DNA of 64,000 nt from Oenanthe sinensis (taxonomy: Eukaryota > Streptophyta > Magnoliopsida > Apiales > Apiaceae). Under the pieces are notes generated by a model. That model saw only the letters and a program-made list of their open reading frames with translations. It was not told the DNA's origin and ran no database searches. Location: the NCBI GenBank assembly GCA_028671895.1, contig CM053794.1:20446501-20510500 (forward strand). The letters run 5' to 3'. The number at the start of each line of letters is the position of its first letter. Within the stretch, counting starts at the first letter, position 1. Below, piece by piece: positions 48,908-60,952 of the stretch. The position numbers were made by a program, and so were the translations under genes.

Positions 48908-49373
48908 ATTATGGATGATCAAGAAAGGCATGGTTGTTAAGTAACCAATTCTTCCAAAACTTTAACGTGTCGGTAAGAAGGCCTTAACACCTGTAGTAAC
49001 AGCTCCATCAAAGAGATTTTTGCTTAGGTCTGGATATAACAATGGTGCACTCCTTAATGTGCTTACAGTTGAATTTGCCTGTACACATAATACTATATTA
49101 TATGTTCTTATATTAACCTGATAGTGTTGTGTCCAATATGCAGCAGTGAGTTGAATATCTTAAAAGTGATCGTAATATGATTCTGTCATTAGCGGTGCAA
49201 GTCTACAAGCATACTAATCTTTGTATGTTTTCAAAAGTGTAGGACTATTACATCTGTATGGACTATAATACTTAAAAATGGCTTTCTATACCAATCTCTG
49301 TACCTATTCCCCAACTGCAAATCTATTGTTCAACTGTACAACATGTGAAGAGGAAAATGTTAACTTTTAAGAC

Positions 49374-49695
49374 TGTGTTCACTTAGTGAGAATGGAATGG
49401 GGAGGGAATGAAATGAAAAACTATGAACAAAATTAATAGAGAAAGAAAGGAAACAGGGAAGAATAGTAAACAAACACGTGAGAGTAAAAAAATATTTATG
49501 ATGAAGATTGTAGGGGAAATGAGGAAGGACGGGGATGGAGCATTCCTTTCAAAAATGGTGGGTTAGAGTTCTAGCTTAAATTGATTGGAAAGGAATGAAG
49601 GAATAAAATTACAAATAATCTCCCTAAATATAATTATAAATCATATTCCATTCTCCCCAAAGCAAAAAATTTCACTGAAAATTTTACTTGGTAAC
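49374..49695. repeat. MITE-like repeat, family 2, copy 1
   Basis: Related to 50759-51041: both start with a 'tgtgttca..t' motif, continue 'ggaatgggg', 'aatgaaatgaaaaa' and share 'ggtgggttagag' in the middle, and end in a 'cattctc.cca' region. The right end of this copy is degraded. Confidence 0.55.
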
Positions 49696-50758
49696 TCATG
49701 CTTATGCCTTCTCTGCATTAATCAGTTGTTCTATAAATAGTTTTAGGCATGCACAATCAAATTTTGTTCAAGTCATGGCCTGCTATATGTTCTCAACTGG
49801 CCTGTTATAACCTAGTTTCTCATATATCAGTCTTTTTAATTATAACTTCTAATGGTTCAGAGGTACCAGTTGGGCACTTCTTGTTGTGGGCTGTACATGT
49901 CACAACTAATACAGCTTGTACCAGGTATAGAATAGAACTAGAAACTTGAGTTGTGCAAACATGTTTCGGTTTTGGGCTCAAACTTTGTCTACAAGTCGCT
50001 TTCTATTATATGTATATATCTAAATACGCCCTCCGTGTCTTCACTATGACGAACTACGTTTCTTTAACATCTTGAAATCCAATACGCTGACCAAGTTTCG
50101 CTAAAAAATTGACAGGGAGTTTTGGATGGAAAATATGAAGAGGAAAGTCGAAATAATATAATGCAATTCAGTTTAAAAAATCTGCCAATCTGGCCTACAA
50201 TAGTCGACCATGATCTTCTTTAACTTGCAGATGATGTATAATATCTTTTATGTCAAATGGATTGTACATCTCACTCATCCTATATAATGCAGTTTGCTCA
50301 ATCATCTAGTCAACAAAGACCTCAGTTATAATGCAAAAAGATTCAATTTTTTCTGCACAGGCAAGCTAATCAACAAGCTAGTAAACAAGAAAAAGAAACA
50401 TAAAAGAATAATGCAGCATAAATCATGTCACAATATTCCTAGACCATGCATTGAAATGTTGCATTGCGATACCCATTTTGGTGGAACCATGAACTGTTGC
50501 ATTTTTAATCCTAGACCAAGCCACTTGTGCTTGGCTTAAGTATTTTGAGGCTTGCCTGTATTTCCTTAATATATCTACTAATTATTCAAAAAAAAGTATA
50601 TACTTGATAAAAAAACTATTTCTAGTTGAGCCAGAAAAGGACTTCAGGAAATTAATGCAAGGTCTTGAATCTTTCAGAAGTCTCGTCAAGTTCCCTAGAT
50701 TTCTTATTCTGGATCATCTGCTATGATATTGAAAATTTGCAATTAATTACAGTACTTG

Positions 50759-51041
50759 GTTGTGTTCATTTGGAACTGGAATGGGGACCCAATGAAATGA
50801 AAAAATATTAGGAAAAAGAAAGGCGGTAAAAGAGAATAGTGAACATACGAGATAGTGGAAATTTTATACGATAAAGTTTGTAGGAAAATTCAGGAAAAAG
50901 GGTAACGCAATATTCCTTCTTAAATTGGTGGGTTAGAGATTAGTTTAGATAGTTACGAAATTAGAAATTAAAAATTATAAGCATTTCCCCCATAATTTCA
51001 TTTCGTTCTCACCAAATTAATTACATCCAAGTGAATACAAC
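50759..51041. mobile_element. MITE-like repeat, family 2, copy 2
   Basis: 283 bp with inverted ends: left gttgtgttcatttgg, right reverse complement gttgtattcacttgg. No target duplication was found. The class is uncertain; it may be hAT-like or Harbinger-like. Confidence 0.6.
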
Positions 51042-51109
51042 ATCAAGTTGATCTTTGTACTAATTTGATGAGTCATATTTATTTGAACTTATGAGGACTC
51101 TGTTTTGGT

Positions 51110-52593
51110 GATTCTATGAGTTGTGGTAAATGTTTGTATATGCCTATGTGTTTAAATGTGACGATAAGTACTTTTATTGTATTTTTAAAGCTATTTTATC
51201 GCATTGTTTGATTTTTATAAAAACTTTGGAGCATCCAAAAATCATAAAATCTTCTCTATCGTGTTCTTTAAGTATTTAGAGACGTTTTAAAAATACAAGT
51301 TTATTTTATTCGAGCTCATACAATTTTTAATAATTTTTCAACCTCTATTTTCATTTAAAATATGTTATCTTCGAAAAATCATATTTAATTATTCGTTAGT
51401 CCAAAAACTATTTTGAAAATATGTAAAAGCTTCTAAAATCATGTTCTTAATTGTAAAAATGTTAAATTTATTTTTCCACCCATTTCCCATTAAAATTCGA
51501 TTTATAATGCTTTTAATTCTCAAAAATCATCAATTGTGAAATTACCGTTTTACCCTTGCTTTTATAAAAACCCACCACCGACCTCTTTCTTCCCCATTGC
51601 CCTGTTTCATCAGTTGCCCGGGTCTTTCTTGCTCTCTCTCTACTTGCAAATTTTCTTCCATTTCTCTCTCTCGTTTTGCTGCCCTCATGTAAATCTCTTC
51701 ACTACTGATTTATTGTGGTGTGTTTGTTGTTGTTTGTATTCCCTTCCTGTGATCTCCTTTGTTGTGGCTGCTGTATACTAGCATGTATGTGTATATATAT
51801 GTAGTCAAAGTTGCATGCAAAGGGAGCGAGGATTAGGAATGATTTGTAGAAGCTTGGATCGAATTTAGGTGATAATTTGGAGAAAGGGGACAACTCGGGT
51901 GTGAAGGACCTGTAAACAGGCCTCCACCGGAGCTGTCACCGTCGGCAATGACCATCGGAGCCGACGGTGTGGTTAATTTGATGGATTAATGCTAGTCGTA
52001 TTCATTTGGTTGTTGTAATGCTAGTAATCTGAATTGCATGTTAGATTATGTCTATATATGTTTGAAATCTTTGAAGTTTAAGCCGTTACTTGATTGCTCG
52101 ACATGGATTCATGGTTTTTATCACTTGTGTTGTTAAACCATGTTTATAAGCTACCTAGTTGCTGAGTTTTAGTACCTGCATGTCAAAGTTGTGATTGATT
52201 TTGGAAATATTCGGGTAAATTGATTATTAGTATTAGAGTTTCTATATAAAGTTGATGTTAATTGCTTGACTTAATTGTCATTAGTCGGTTGTTAGACTAA
52301 GTGGATTAGTGAAGTGCTAACCTTAAATTTTCAGATTAGTATGAGTAGAGATGGATGGTAATTTCACAAATTTGTTAATTGCAGATCATGAATGTAATTG
52401 GATGCTAACCATGTTTATGTGATCTTGATTTGCTGCTAGTATTAATTGTCCTGTCTATATTTTTTACTATCCAGGTTTGTACAGACGTGTGTACAGAGGG
52501 GTCATATACTTTATATTTTATTAATATCTACTAAGGTGTTTCTAGATGTTTAGTGACTCCCCGGTCTAGAACCCGGATTGGGAGGGCGTCACA
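51110..52593 (+). repeat. Possible solo LTR
   Basis: The right end reads 'gaacccggattgggagggcg' then 'tcaca', a form frequent at the 3' end of plant gypsy LTRs. Upstream lie a pyrimidine-rich leader-like stretch (51,540-51,690) and a short GC-rich dyad (gtcaccgtcggc ... gccgacggtg, 51,937-51,980). The left boundary and target duplication could not be fixed, so this is tentative. Confidence 0.3.
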
Positions 52594-53254
52594 TAGTGTG
52601 CAAAGATAGGTCTCCCTTGCTAAACTTCCTCGTAATAGAGTCTCTTGAGAACCTCTCAAGACTATAACTACTCTTTGTTTTGGTACACATGCTTACTATG
52701 TGCGAGAATGAATGTAAGAGAAATGCAAGGCAGGATAATGATGGTATGATAAGACCATGGCAGTTACTAAAGATGATCATCGGGACACAAGAAGCAAAGA
52801 TTAATCCTCTAGGTGGTTCAGCAAAAAGCTTCTCAACTACGTATGTTGTGAATGCAATAGGTAGGCTCCCTTTATTTCTAGTTGCATGTACTATATGTTT
52901 TACTTTTGTAATGTCTTACCATTGCGCCATGATTATTGATAAGCCCACTCCTTCTGGGATGGTCTATAGATAACTACCTATATATCGACCGCTGATCCAG
53001 AAGGGGAAGCTAGTCCCTCTTTATTTGTACTTCTTTTTCTCTAATAGACATACACATTATCCACAATAAAAAAAAAGGTATATAAATGGTACTCTAGTAG
53101 ATTATACAAGTAGTATGTGTTGACAATGCAGTTACTATTATATGTACATCAACTAACAGAAGATCTGGTCTTCAAATTAAATTACAAAATTCAACTATTA
53201 GCTAACAAAACAAACCGAAACAGCCCTCATACATGTGAACAAATAAACAAATTC
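52594..53254. other. Spacer downstream of the - strand LRK10L gene
   Basis: Holds a 97-codon ORF (52680-52973, +) with a hydrophobic stretch (PLFLVACTICFTFVM) but no recognisable family; not called as a gene. The rest probably includes the 3' UTR of the kinase gene. Confidence 0.4.
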
Positions 53255-56181
53255 TTACATGCTTGAACTAGAATTTGTTGACCTGCTAACCCATTTAAAA
53301 GTCACTGAATCTGGGGAATGATTCTGGGGATAGTTCTTCAACAACGAAGCATCGTCTTTAAAAGTATTATTTTCTGACACATTTTTTTCACCAAAGCTTC
53401 TGCTCTGAATTTCCTTCAGAGATTTATGTACTTCGTCCATTGATGGCCTTGATTCTCTGTCATTTTGCAAACACCTAAATGCCAACTCTGCCACTTCAGT
53501 GATCATCTTTCTTACCTCGTAATCAGATTCGAATCCTAGACTTGGATCCACAAGCTCGTGCAATGCATCGCCTTGGATCTTGTTAATAGCCAAGTTTGCC
53601 AAGTTAATTTCATGCCTATGCCTAGTAATATCAACAGCAGGCTTTGATGAAATAAGCTCGATGAGGACAACCCCAAAGCTATAAACATCACTTTTGGATG
53701 TAAGCTGGTAGCATTGATGATACTCGGGGTCTACATATCCAGGAGTACCTTGTGGAGCAGTTGACACATGTGTGACATCCAAAGGAAACAAACGTGACAA
53801 GCCAAAATCTGCAACCTTGACACTGAAATTTTTGTCCAACAGAATGTTTGTAGTCTTCACATCCCGGTGGATGACGTCTGAGGCATGAAGAAAAGACAAT
53901 GCATCTGCAGTTTCTATGGAAATACTCATTCTTGTTTTCCATGTAAGATTTCCTCGCTCTGAATCCTTCCCGTATAGATGATCAGCAATTGTGCCATTAG
54001 GTATGTATTCATATACAAGTAATAGTTTTCTGCACTGCGGAGATGTGCTCCCATAAAGAACTACTAAGTTTGGGTGGCGCAACCGTGTGAGAATTTCAAT
54101 TTCATTCATGAACTGCTCAACTCTCTTGATACTGTTCTCGTACAGTCGCTTCACTGCAACCTCACGCCCATCTTGTAGTTTGCCTAATTAATAAAAAAAC
54201 AAATTCCAAATTGCAGTTTCAGAAGACTTGCTAAGTAGCTAGAGGATGTGAAACGTTTCTTGTACGATAAAACGAATACTAGGTACCTTTATAAACTGCC
54301 CCAAAACCTCCATCGCCAAGTTCACTGTTAGAATCAAAATTGTTGGTAGCCTTCTGGAGTTCATTGTAGGAGAATGTTGGAACTCCCATGTAGGTGCCAC
54401 TCCCTTTTTCAGAATCAGACATTGAGAAGGAAGTAGAAGATATATTTCGAGAAACCACGTATGAAACTTGCTTCGCTTTTCTACGACGACAGAAGAAGAA
54501 GATAGCTAATACGAGCAATATAATAGCTACAACACCACTTGCTGCAGAGAGAAAGTATAAAAACGCATAAAGCTACAAATTTTACCATAAATAAGAAACT
54601 GGAGAATACCAGATTACATTAGATTAATTGATGAAAATGTGGAGGAAAGGACATCTTACCTATGCCAATAATCATTCCAGTCTTCTTTTGATTGCCTCCT
54701 GTCAATAGGGTAAGCTAAATCAGCATACATTTACAAAAAGACTGAAACATATAACATATGTCAAGCATCGTTACTTCAAACCATTTCATTACCATATCTC
54801 ACAGTATTAAATGCGTAAGTAGCATGTTTTCCAAATTAATAGGAAGTGAATACAACTTACAAGTATTGTATATATAAATATTATTTCCCCAACAAACCTG
54901 AAGTAAATAAAGAAACCTGATAGATTAGTTCATGTAAGCCCGTGATTATCCACCAGATTTGAAAACAAAGCAATCTTATTTTGGGTTCATTGTTTGTATT
55001 GGAACAATACTTATCTATCACCTACTTTTGGCTTTTGACGACTAAACAGCAACTATAGAATAAATTACGGAAATGCTCCTACGTAGACCATTTATAAGCT
55101 GCTTTGTTATTATATCCAGTACTTGAAACTACGGATAGCGTGTAAACCAAATAGCATAGGAGACTCGTAGAAAGAGCCCGTCGTGTCTCTTTTATCAAGT
55201 CTCTGGACTGAGATCATAAGCTTTTATTAAATCTCTGAAGTGAGATTATAAGCAATCTACATGTCACATTTCAATATTTCAGTATTACCATAAAACATAG
55301 AATAGAATAATTAAGTTAAGCAAACCTGATTTTTTATATAGGCATGTGTCGTTACTAGATAAAGTTGTGCCGCTCCAACACTGATATAGGCATTTGTCGT
55401 TACTAGATAAAGTTGTGCCGCTCCAACACAAACCACCATCTTTTGATACACAGTCTAGGCAAACTTTTTCGTTTTTATTGTTACAGTGAACCTCAAAGCT
55501 CCCGTCAAAAATTAGTTGTCGTCGCTCTATTTGGTTCGTGATGACCTTCTCAAGTGCCTTTATACTAACTGGAAGTATTGTGTGAAAACAGGAGTCAAGC
55601 TTCTCTTTCTGAGCTTGCGACAATGAATTAATTTCAGGAAAGAGATATATGTGACTCTTAAGGTCATATGGGCAAGTGAAATTAGACTCAATCTCAGTTG
55701 TTTGAATATCATCTCCACAATGGTAGTACAAGTGGAAAACTTTAGTGTACTGTCTGTAATCATACAGCTCGTCATTAAATATTGTATCTTCAATCGGAGG
55801 ATTACTAGAATCACAAATATACTTCAGAATATCATTAGAATGATTTAATGTTAGCATACTTGTTGACGGATCGATACCAACTACACGATACTTGTTATCT
55901 GAACCAATGTCTACAACAAGATCCGTGTCATCGCAGCTGAGCTTGTATTCTTCAAGGCCACAATCGAAATGTGTAACACCTTCAACCCAGAAAGGGTAAT
56001 ATAGTTTCCAACTTATAGGTTTGCCACAGGGAGCTGGAGGTGTATTATGACAGGCCTTGTAAAGTTTTGAATCATTTTTAGCATTATGCCTTGGGACAGA
56101 GAGTGATAACAAAAGGATTGAGATGATTACACCGATGGGGTTCGAAAAATATTGGTGAGGTCTAAAGAATTTAGCATGCAT
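53255..56181 (-). CDS. LRK10L1-type receptor-like kinase
   Basis: Exons on the - strand: 56181-55326, mini-exon 54698-54660, 54541-54287 and 54183-53255, all phase-1 joins with GT-AG introns, giving 692 residues. A signal peptide (MHAKFF... to about residue 36) and GUB_WAK-type ectodomain nearly match the 44.8-kb gene, with an extra 16-residue duplication ending in two CWSGTTLSSND units. The mini-exon encodes GSNQKKTGMIIGI. The next exon has a transmembrane segment (VVAIILLVLAIFFFC), basic RRRK and TFSYNELQKATNNFDSNSEL with the loop GDGGFGAVYKG. The last exon has EVAVKRLY, HRDVKTTNILLD (RD kinase), DFGLSRLF and DVYSFGVVLIELIS. Family members are plasma-membrane kinases in ABA, drought and defence signalling. 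Intact, likely expressed; two more ectodomain exons lie upstream on the same strand. Confidence 0.93.
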
Positions 56182-56345
56182 TATGCAGGAGATGTATACA
56201 ACAAAAGCTAAGAATCAACTGAGTTTATGAAGAGTAGTATGTTGTATAAACAAAGAAGAGTAACAGGCAGAGGAAATGCAACGATTTGCAAAAGCTAAGC
56301 CTATTGAAATATAATTAATATGGGGTTGAAGACTTAGTAATAGAG
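54558..56345 (-). repeat. Inverted duplication, right arm
   Basis: Reverse-complement partner of 44650-46384. The similarity ends in the intron just before the kinase-side exon (after 'tgcgttttta' on the - strand), only 17 bp from the acceptor. The upstream end is about 165 bp before the start codon. Confidence 0.9.
55341..55436 (-). repeat. 48-bp tandem duplication in the ectodomain exon
   Basis: Two direct copies with period 48, marked by 'ggcatgtgtc' at 55341 and 'ggcatttgtc' at 55389. It adds 16 residues and keeps the frame. The 44.8-kb copy has a single unit, so the duplication came after the inverted duplication. Confidence 0.93.
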
Positions 56346-57226
56346 TAAAATACTAAAGTTCAACTCAAGGCAAGTGCTTGGAATTTTCATCCATGTGTGG
56401 AAAATTTTGGCCAACGACCTTGTCAAAAGCTATAGTGTGTGGCCAACGATTTACACATACACACAGTGAAAGTTTAGACTTTTATTCAGACTTTTTTTGC
56501 TTGCGTGTCAAAAGGGTTGTTGATACCAGCAACTGATGCGACACTTCCTCTCTGAAATTTTTGTTCCATTACATGTTTTCCACTCAATCACTTTCTTTTA
56601 TAAGAAATTTCATGCGTTTAATCAGTGCAAGACTGCAAGTCAGTCAAGAGTAGTTTAAATTTTATTATTTCGATTGGTTATCATCAACAAACATTCTTCA
56701 GAATTTTAGAAAATTTAGAAATATATATTTCTCGTATCTGTTGCAAAAATAATCGAAAAATAGCTGATTCATAAGACAAACAATCATATTAGTTGGAGAA
56801 TTCCAACGAGTTACAGCAATATGCAGATAAAAACGTACTATTTGGTTATTATTGAACTGTGAAATCGGGGTAATTACGAAACTCCTATGTCCTATTCTCC
56901 TCGAACCCTGTTCTATGAGCGAGGCAGGGCATGTTTCATGTTAGGTTGGCTTTGAATATACGAGATGATGGGTTTGATAAGTTAGTAAGAACTGGGGTCA
57001 GAAGGTCTAAACTCATTCTAGGGTGGTGTATCCTAATCTTATTGCAATTACAGCTAATCTTATTGCCAGGAGGAGTAGTCCCAGAAATACAAAATTCAGG
57101 AAAATCTTAAAGGGAACTAAAGGTTTGTTGATTATTACCTGGGGGATTTGCCTCCTGTTCGTTCTCTTCCCTTGATTAAGTCGTTTATACAAAATCTCCT
57201 AAAATTCTATAAAACACACTAATTAT
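56346..57226. other. Promoter region and spacer of the - strand LRK10L gene
   Basis: No gene. Upstream sequence of the 56.2-kb gene; a plausible TATA-like stretch cannot be chosen with confidence. A somewhat less AT-rich part at 56,870-57,170 shows no open frame of note. Confidence 0.45.
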
Positions 57227-58336
57227 GACCTGAATTATTCGTGTTTTATTGTCCAGGTCCTGAATAAAAGATTTTGTATTTGAGGTCCCTCGACTATTTT
57301 ATTTTCTGGTTCAAGTCCCTCCGTTAAAACCGTTAAAAAGATTTTAACGGACGTTAGAATCTTGATGACGTGTCACTGATGTGACATAAAAATTTCTGAT
57401 TTAGGTTCTTGAACTTTTCTAATTCCTGATTTAAGTCCTTAAACATAAATTTTTTAAAATAATTGAATATTTATAAATTTTAAACATAAAAATCTGAACA
57501 TAATTTTTTTTTATGTTTATCGTTTATTTTAAAAATAAAATTTTAAAAACATACACAACTCTAAACATTTAAATTTACAGTTCTCAAGCCACTTTTAATG
57601 TCAATTACAATTAGCATGTCAAAATGTATCACAGTAAGCTTTTTCTTGGTATAGCTCTAGTTTTGAGATTTTACGGATATTCATTTACTCATGTATCAGA
57701 TCATTTTACATTTATCGTGTTTATATTGTGTTCCATCGAATACGAGTCAAATATAATCCACTAACATTAAGTATTATTTTTTATTTGAACTATATAAATA
57801 ACCATTTAATCTAAAAATAAAACAAATCTGATATGTATATCATATGTTCGAGTCGGATACGAACCAGATTGACGGATAATCCGAATCAATTTACAACCCT
57901 AGTCATGCCAAGCCTCCGAATCAATTTACAACCCTAGTCATGCCAAGCCGAAAAGCTTCATACAACAAAAATTTTAAAATAATTGAATATATTTAAATTT
58001 TATACATAAAAATCTTAACATAAATTTTTTATGTTTATCGTTTATTTTAAAAATAAACATGATTATTGTTTAAATTTAAAAATATTCAATTATTTTTAAA
58101 ACAATATGTTTAAGGACCTAAACAAGGAAATAAAAAAATTCAGGGACCTAAACAGGAAATTTTTATGTCACATAAGTAGCAAGTCAACAAGATTCTAACG
58201 TCCATTGGAATCTTTTTAACAGAGGAATTTGAACCAGAAAATAAAATAGTTAAGGGACCTGAAATATAGAATATTTTATTCAGGGACCTAGACAATAAAA
58301 CACGAATAATTCAGGGACCTATTATTTAATTTCCCC
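57227..58336. mobile_element. MULE-like non-autonomous element with long inverted ends
   Basis: 1110 bp between 10-bp direct repeats cactaattat (57217-57226 and 58337-58346), in the 9-11 bp range of Mutator target duplications. Imperfect inverted arms of about 250 bp (57227-57475 and 58085-58336) share phrases such as 'aattattcgtgttttattgt', 'ctattttattttctggttca', 'ggacgttagaatcttg' and 'tgacataaaaattt'. The right end has about 18 extra bases (ggggaaattaaat...) absent on the left. The interior holds a 33-bp tandem repeat ('ttacaaccctagtcatgcc' twice, 57,890-57,945). No transposase. Confidence 0.75.
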
Positions 58337-58525
58337 CACTAATTATTTATTTAGTCCTAATCAAAAGATTTCATAAAATTAACTTCATATGAATAGAAAT
58401 ATCAACTAATAACATAATTTGAAACAACAATTTACGATACTAATCAAACACCTAATTCAATTACCAGAATTCAGAAAAAACAAATATAACTTCTTACTTA
58501 AAAACACCCATCAGAATTTTCCGAG

Positions 58526-58633
58526 GCAAGGTTACTGGAACGGGGTTCTGATATTGTTGACAACATGCATGACTATGTTAAAGAATCTAAAGAGAGTTTT
58601 GCACCAGGAGTTGGTTTGGATATCCTTCTGAGG
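58526..58633 (+). pseudogene. Unidentified exon-like fragment
   Basis: Reads LLERGSDIVDNMHDYVKESK then ESFAPGVGLDILLR, preceded by CCGAG and ending CTGAG|GTAAAA, a good donor site. Composition is coding-like against AT-rich flanks. I do not recognise the family. It may be an exon captured by, or stranded beside, the adjacent MULE-like element. Confidence 0.35.
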
Positions 58634-58911
58634 TAAAACAAAATGCATGTTGAAGATATTGAAAAAGCAGAGCAAACAGAGGAACTGGAGAGCTTGGAGT
58701 AAAATACAGAAGCCTTTCGCATGGTTGTATTATTTATTCACCAGGTCCAGAACAGAGAAGTCTAATCCGGAAAAATGCATACTGATAAAGTTAAAGTATC
58801 AGAATATGCAAGAATTTAGTTGAAGGATCTAAGTATATGCGTAATACCAAGGGTCATTATTCTAGAGCATCATCTTTTTTATCAACTCTTTCCCAATACT
58901 ACCATTAAACT

Positions 58912-59763
58912 TTAAAGTAGAATAAATAAATTGAGCACACCTTGTTGTAGATATGGATATGGATGGAGAACAGTTGCGTTGCTATAAAGGCATGTGTTGT
59001 TTTTACCATATGTGCCGCTCCAACACAATCCACCCGTTGTCTTACAATCAAAGCAAGCTTTTCTGTTCATTCCATTATAGTGAACCTCAAAGCTCCTCTT
59101 AAAAAGTTGTTCTGGATGTATTCTATTAGTTTTCAAATCCTCAAAGGCCCTCTTATCTACTTGAAGTGTTGTATTACTGCACGAGTCGAGCTTATCTGGA
59201 ACTAGATCAAATTTATTTCCTAGGAAGAAATAAACTGGATTCTTATTGTCACTCCGGCATGTAAATGTATAGTCAGTGTAGGTTGAATTAATCTCATCGT
59301 CACAATTGTAGAATAAGGTGAGATTATCAGTATTCTCACCGTAAACATAAAGTGTTTCATCGAATACTGCACTACTTTCTTCCTGAGATGCACAAATACT
59401 CTCCAGAAGATCATCAGAACGATTTAATGTCATCAAACTTCCTGACGGGCTGATTTCAACTACACGATACTTGCTATCTGAACCAATATCTATAACAAGA
59501 TCATTCTCTTCACAACGGAGCTCATATCCTTCAAGACCACATTGGCGAGGTCGAATACTTAATCCCCAGAAAGGGTAATCAGGATTCTTGAATGTCATCT
59601 TACCGCATCTAACATTAGAAACGTTACTACAATCCGAGTAATATTGATCATACTTAACTTGAGCATGATTAACTGGAATGTTGATCACTAGCACATGCAA
59701 TGAGATGATGAAACTAATGGGGTTCAAATGAAACAAGTGAGGTTTAAGAAGCTGAGCACACAT
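58912..59763 (-). pseudogene. LRK10L ectodomain without kinase
   Basis: Start chosen at 59763 (MCAQLLKPHLFHLNP) by alignment with the MHAKFFRPHQYFSNP start of the other two genes; an in-frame ATG at 59865 adds 34 residues lacking signal-peptide character. The signal peptide runs to about residue 35. Then a GUB_WAK-type domain (CGKMTFKNPDYPFW, CGLEGYELRC) and a WAK-associated part (CFDCKTTGGLCWSG, CLYSN). A phase-1 donor, AACAAG|GTGTGC, lies at 58941/58940 as in its relatives. Without splicing it stops at 58912 after LFILL. No mini-exon or kinase lies between it and the 56-kb gene, so it is a truncated gene, a secreted ectodomain, or an alternative first exon for the kinase at 54.5-53.3 kb. 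Confidence 0.75.
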
Positions 59764-59865
59764 AATGCAACCCCTTTCTAAAATAAAACCCATAATCGAA
59801 TCAGCTGAAAATATTTCAAATGATTGAGGAGACTTGTATGGAGTAAATAGAAACAATGAGTCCAA

Positions 59866-60952
59866 GCAAACACTTTTATTTATAAACCAACTTGTGCAAA
59901 AATATGTGGAGTTGATTACATAACAACAACAAAATTGTTGAAAATTTTCATCCTTGAAAAAAAGGGCAACGACCGGTTCAAAAGAAAGTGTGTAGGTATT
60001 AATTATGTCACAGACAATGAAACTTTGGAATTCTGTTGCTGCGGGTCAAAGACGGTTGGGTTTATATATTTTAGTGTTCATATATCGAGTTACCCTGCTT
60101 TTGAGTAGAAATCTAACATTCTTTCGATGTTCTAGTACCGACGGGTAGCTTTGGAGAACTAGTCGTAAATCGAAAATTATACAACGATTAATGGGAGGTG
60201 TGTTGTTACTTTTTATTATTTTATTTATAGAAATGTTAGGTACCAAAAATGGTCTCAAATACAGAATATTAATTGATAATTTTTATAATAATAATATAAG
60301 ACAGTTAATGCATACATATGAGTTCACAAATTAAAATAACTAAAAATAATTGAATTATTTTTAGGAATATTTTATAGTGAAATCTGCTGTTCTTTTCTAG
60401 AATAAATTTAAAGGTAATTTTTTCTAAAAGTCTAAGGGTCAGTTTCTGCTCAAATCAATTTTTAGATGAAAAACACTTTTTTTTTAAAATTGTTTTTAAA
60501 TTTTAACCAACATTTTTACTTGGTCCTCCCACTAACGTTTGCACAAAAAGTTTGGATCCTCAAATTTGACCTCATCCTCTCACAAGAAATTTTAAAGACT
60601 AGTGTGAATAAAAATTTGTAGAAAATCTAATGTATATAAAATTTAGATAAAATATGTGCTTTTATTAAAAATATTACAGGTTGAGGATATTTTACACATA
60701 TATAAATTTTAAAATTTATAATTAACATTTAAAATTTCATAATCATCAAATCAACACTTTCCATCTTATAATTTCTAAACTCATATCACATTATATCCGT
60801 TAAAGATAGTTGTTGTCAATTATTTATTTCTAATTTCATTTTTAAAAATAAATTACATTATTCTTATACTTATCATAAATTAATTACGGTGGGATTTTAC
60901 AGGAACGACTTAATAAATTTTCAATATAGTTATTGATGAAAATATGCACATA
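59866..60952. other. AT-rich spacer upstream of the ectodomain-only gene
   Basis: No gene. It includes the likely promoter of the 59.8-kb ectodomain. Confidence 0.45.

Larger units (their letters stand above)
48911..51100. other. Intergenic region with a second MITE family
   Basis: No gene is supported; ORFs at 49749-49949 and 50294-50539 have no family features. The stretch holds the two related repeats listed at 49374 and 50759. Confidence 0.5.

Noticed and set aside
49749..50539. Two small plus-strand ORFs between LRK10L genes
   Set aside because: No family features, no splice context, and unrelated to neighbouring genes.
51536..51781. 81-codon ORF with cysteines and hydrophobic runs
   Set aside because: It covers a pyrimidine-rich tract and microsatellite-like sequence; no signal peptide cleavage or domain that I can support.
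52680..52973. 97-codon ORF with a possible membrane segment
   Set aside because: Not recognisable and bounded by repeat-like sequence; recorded only as part of the spacer.
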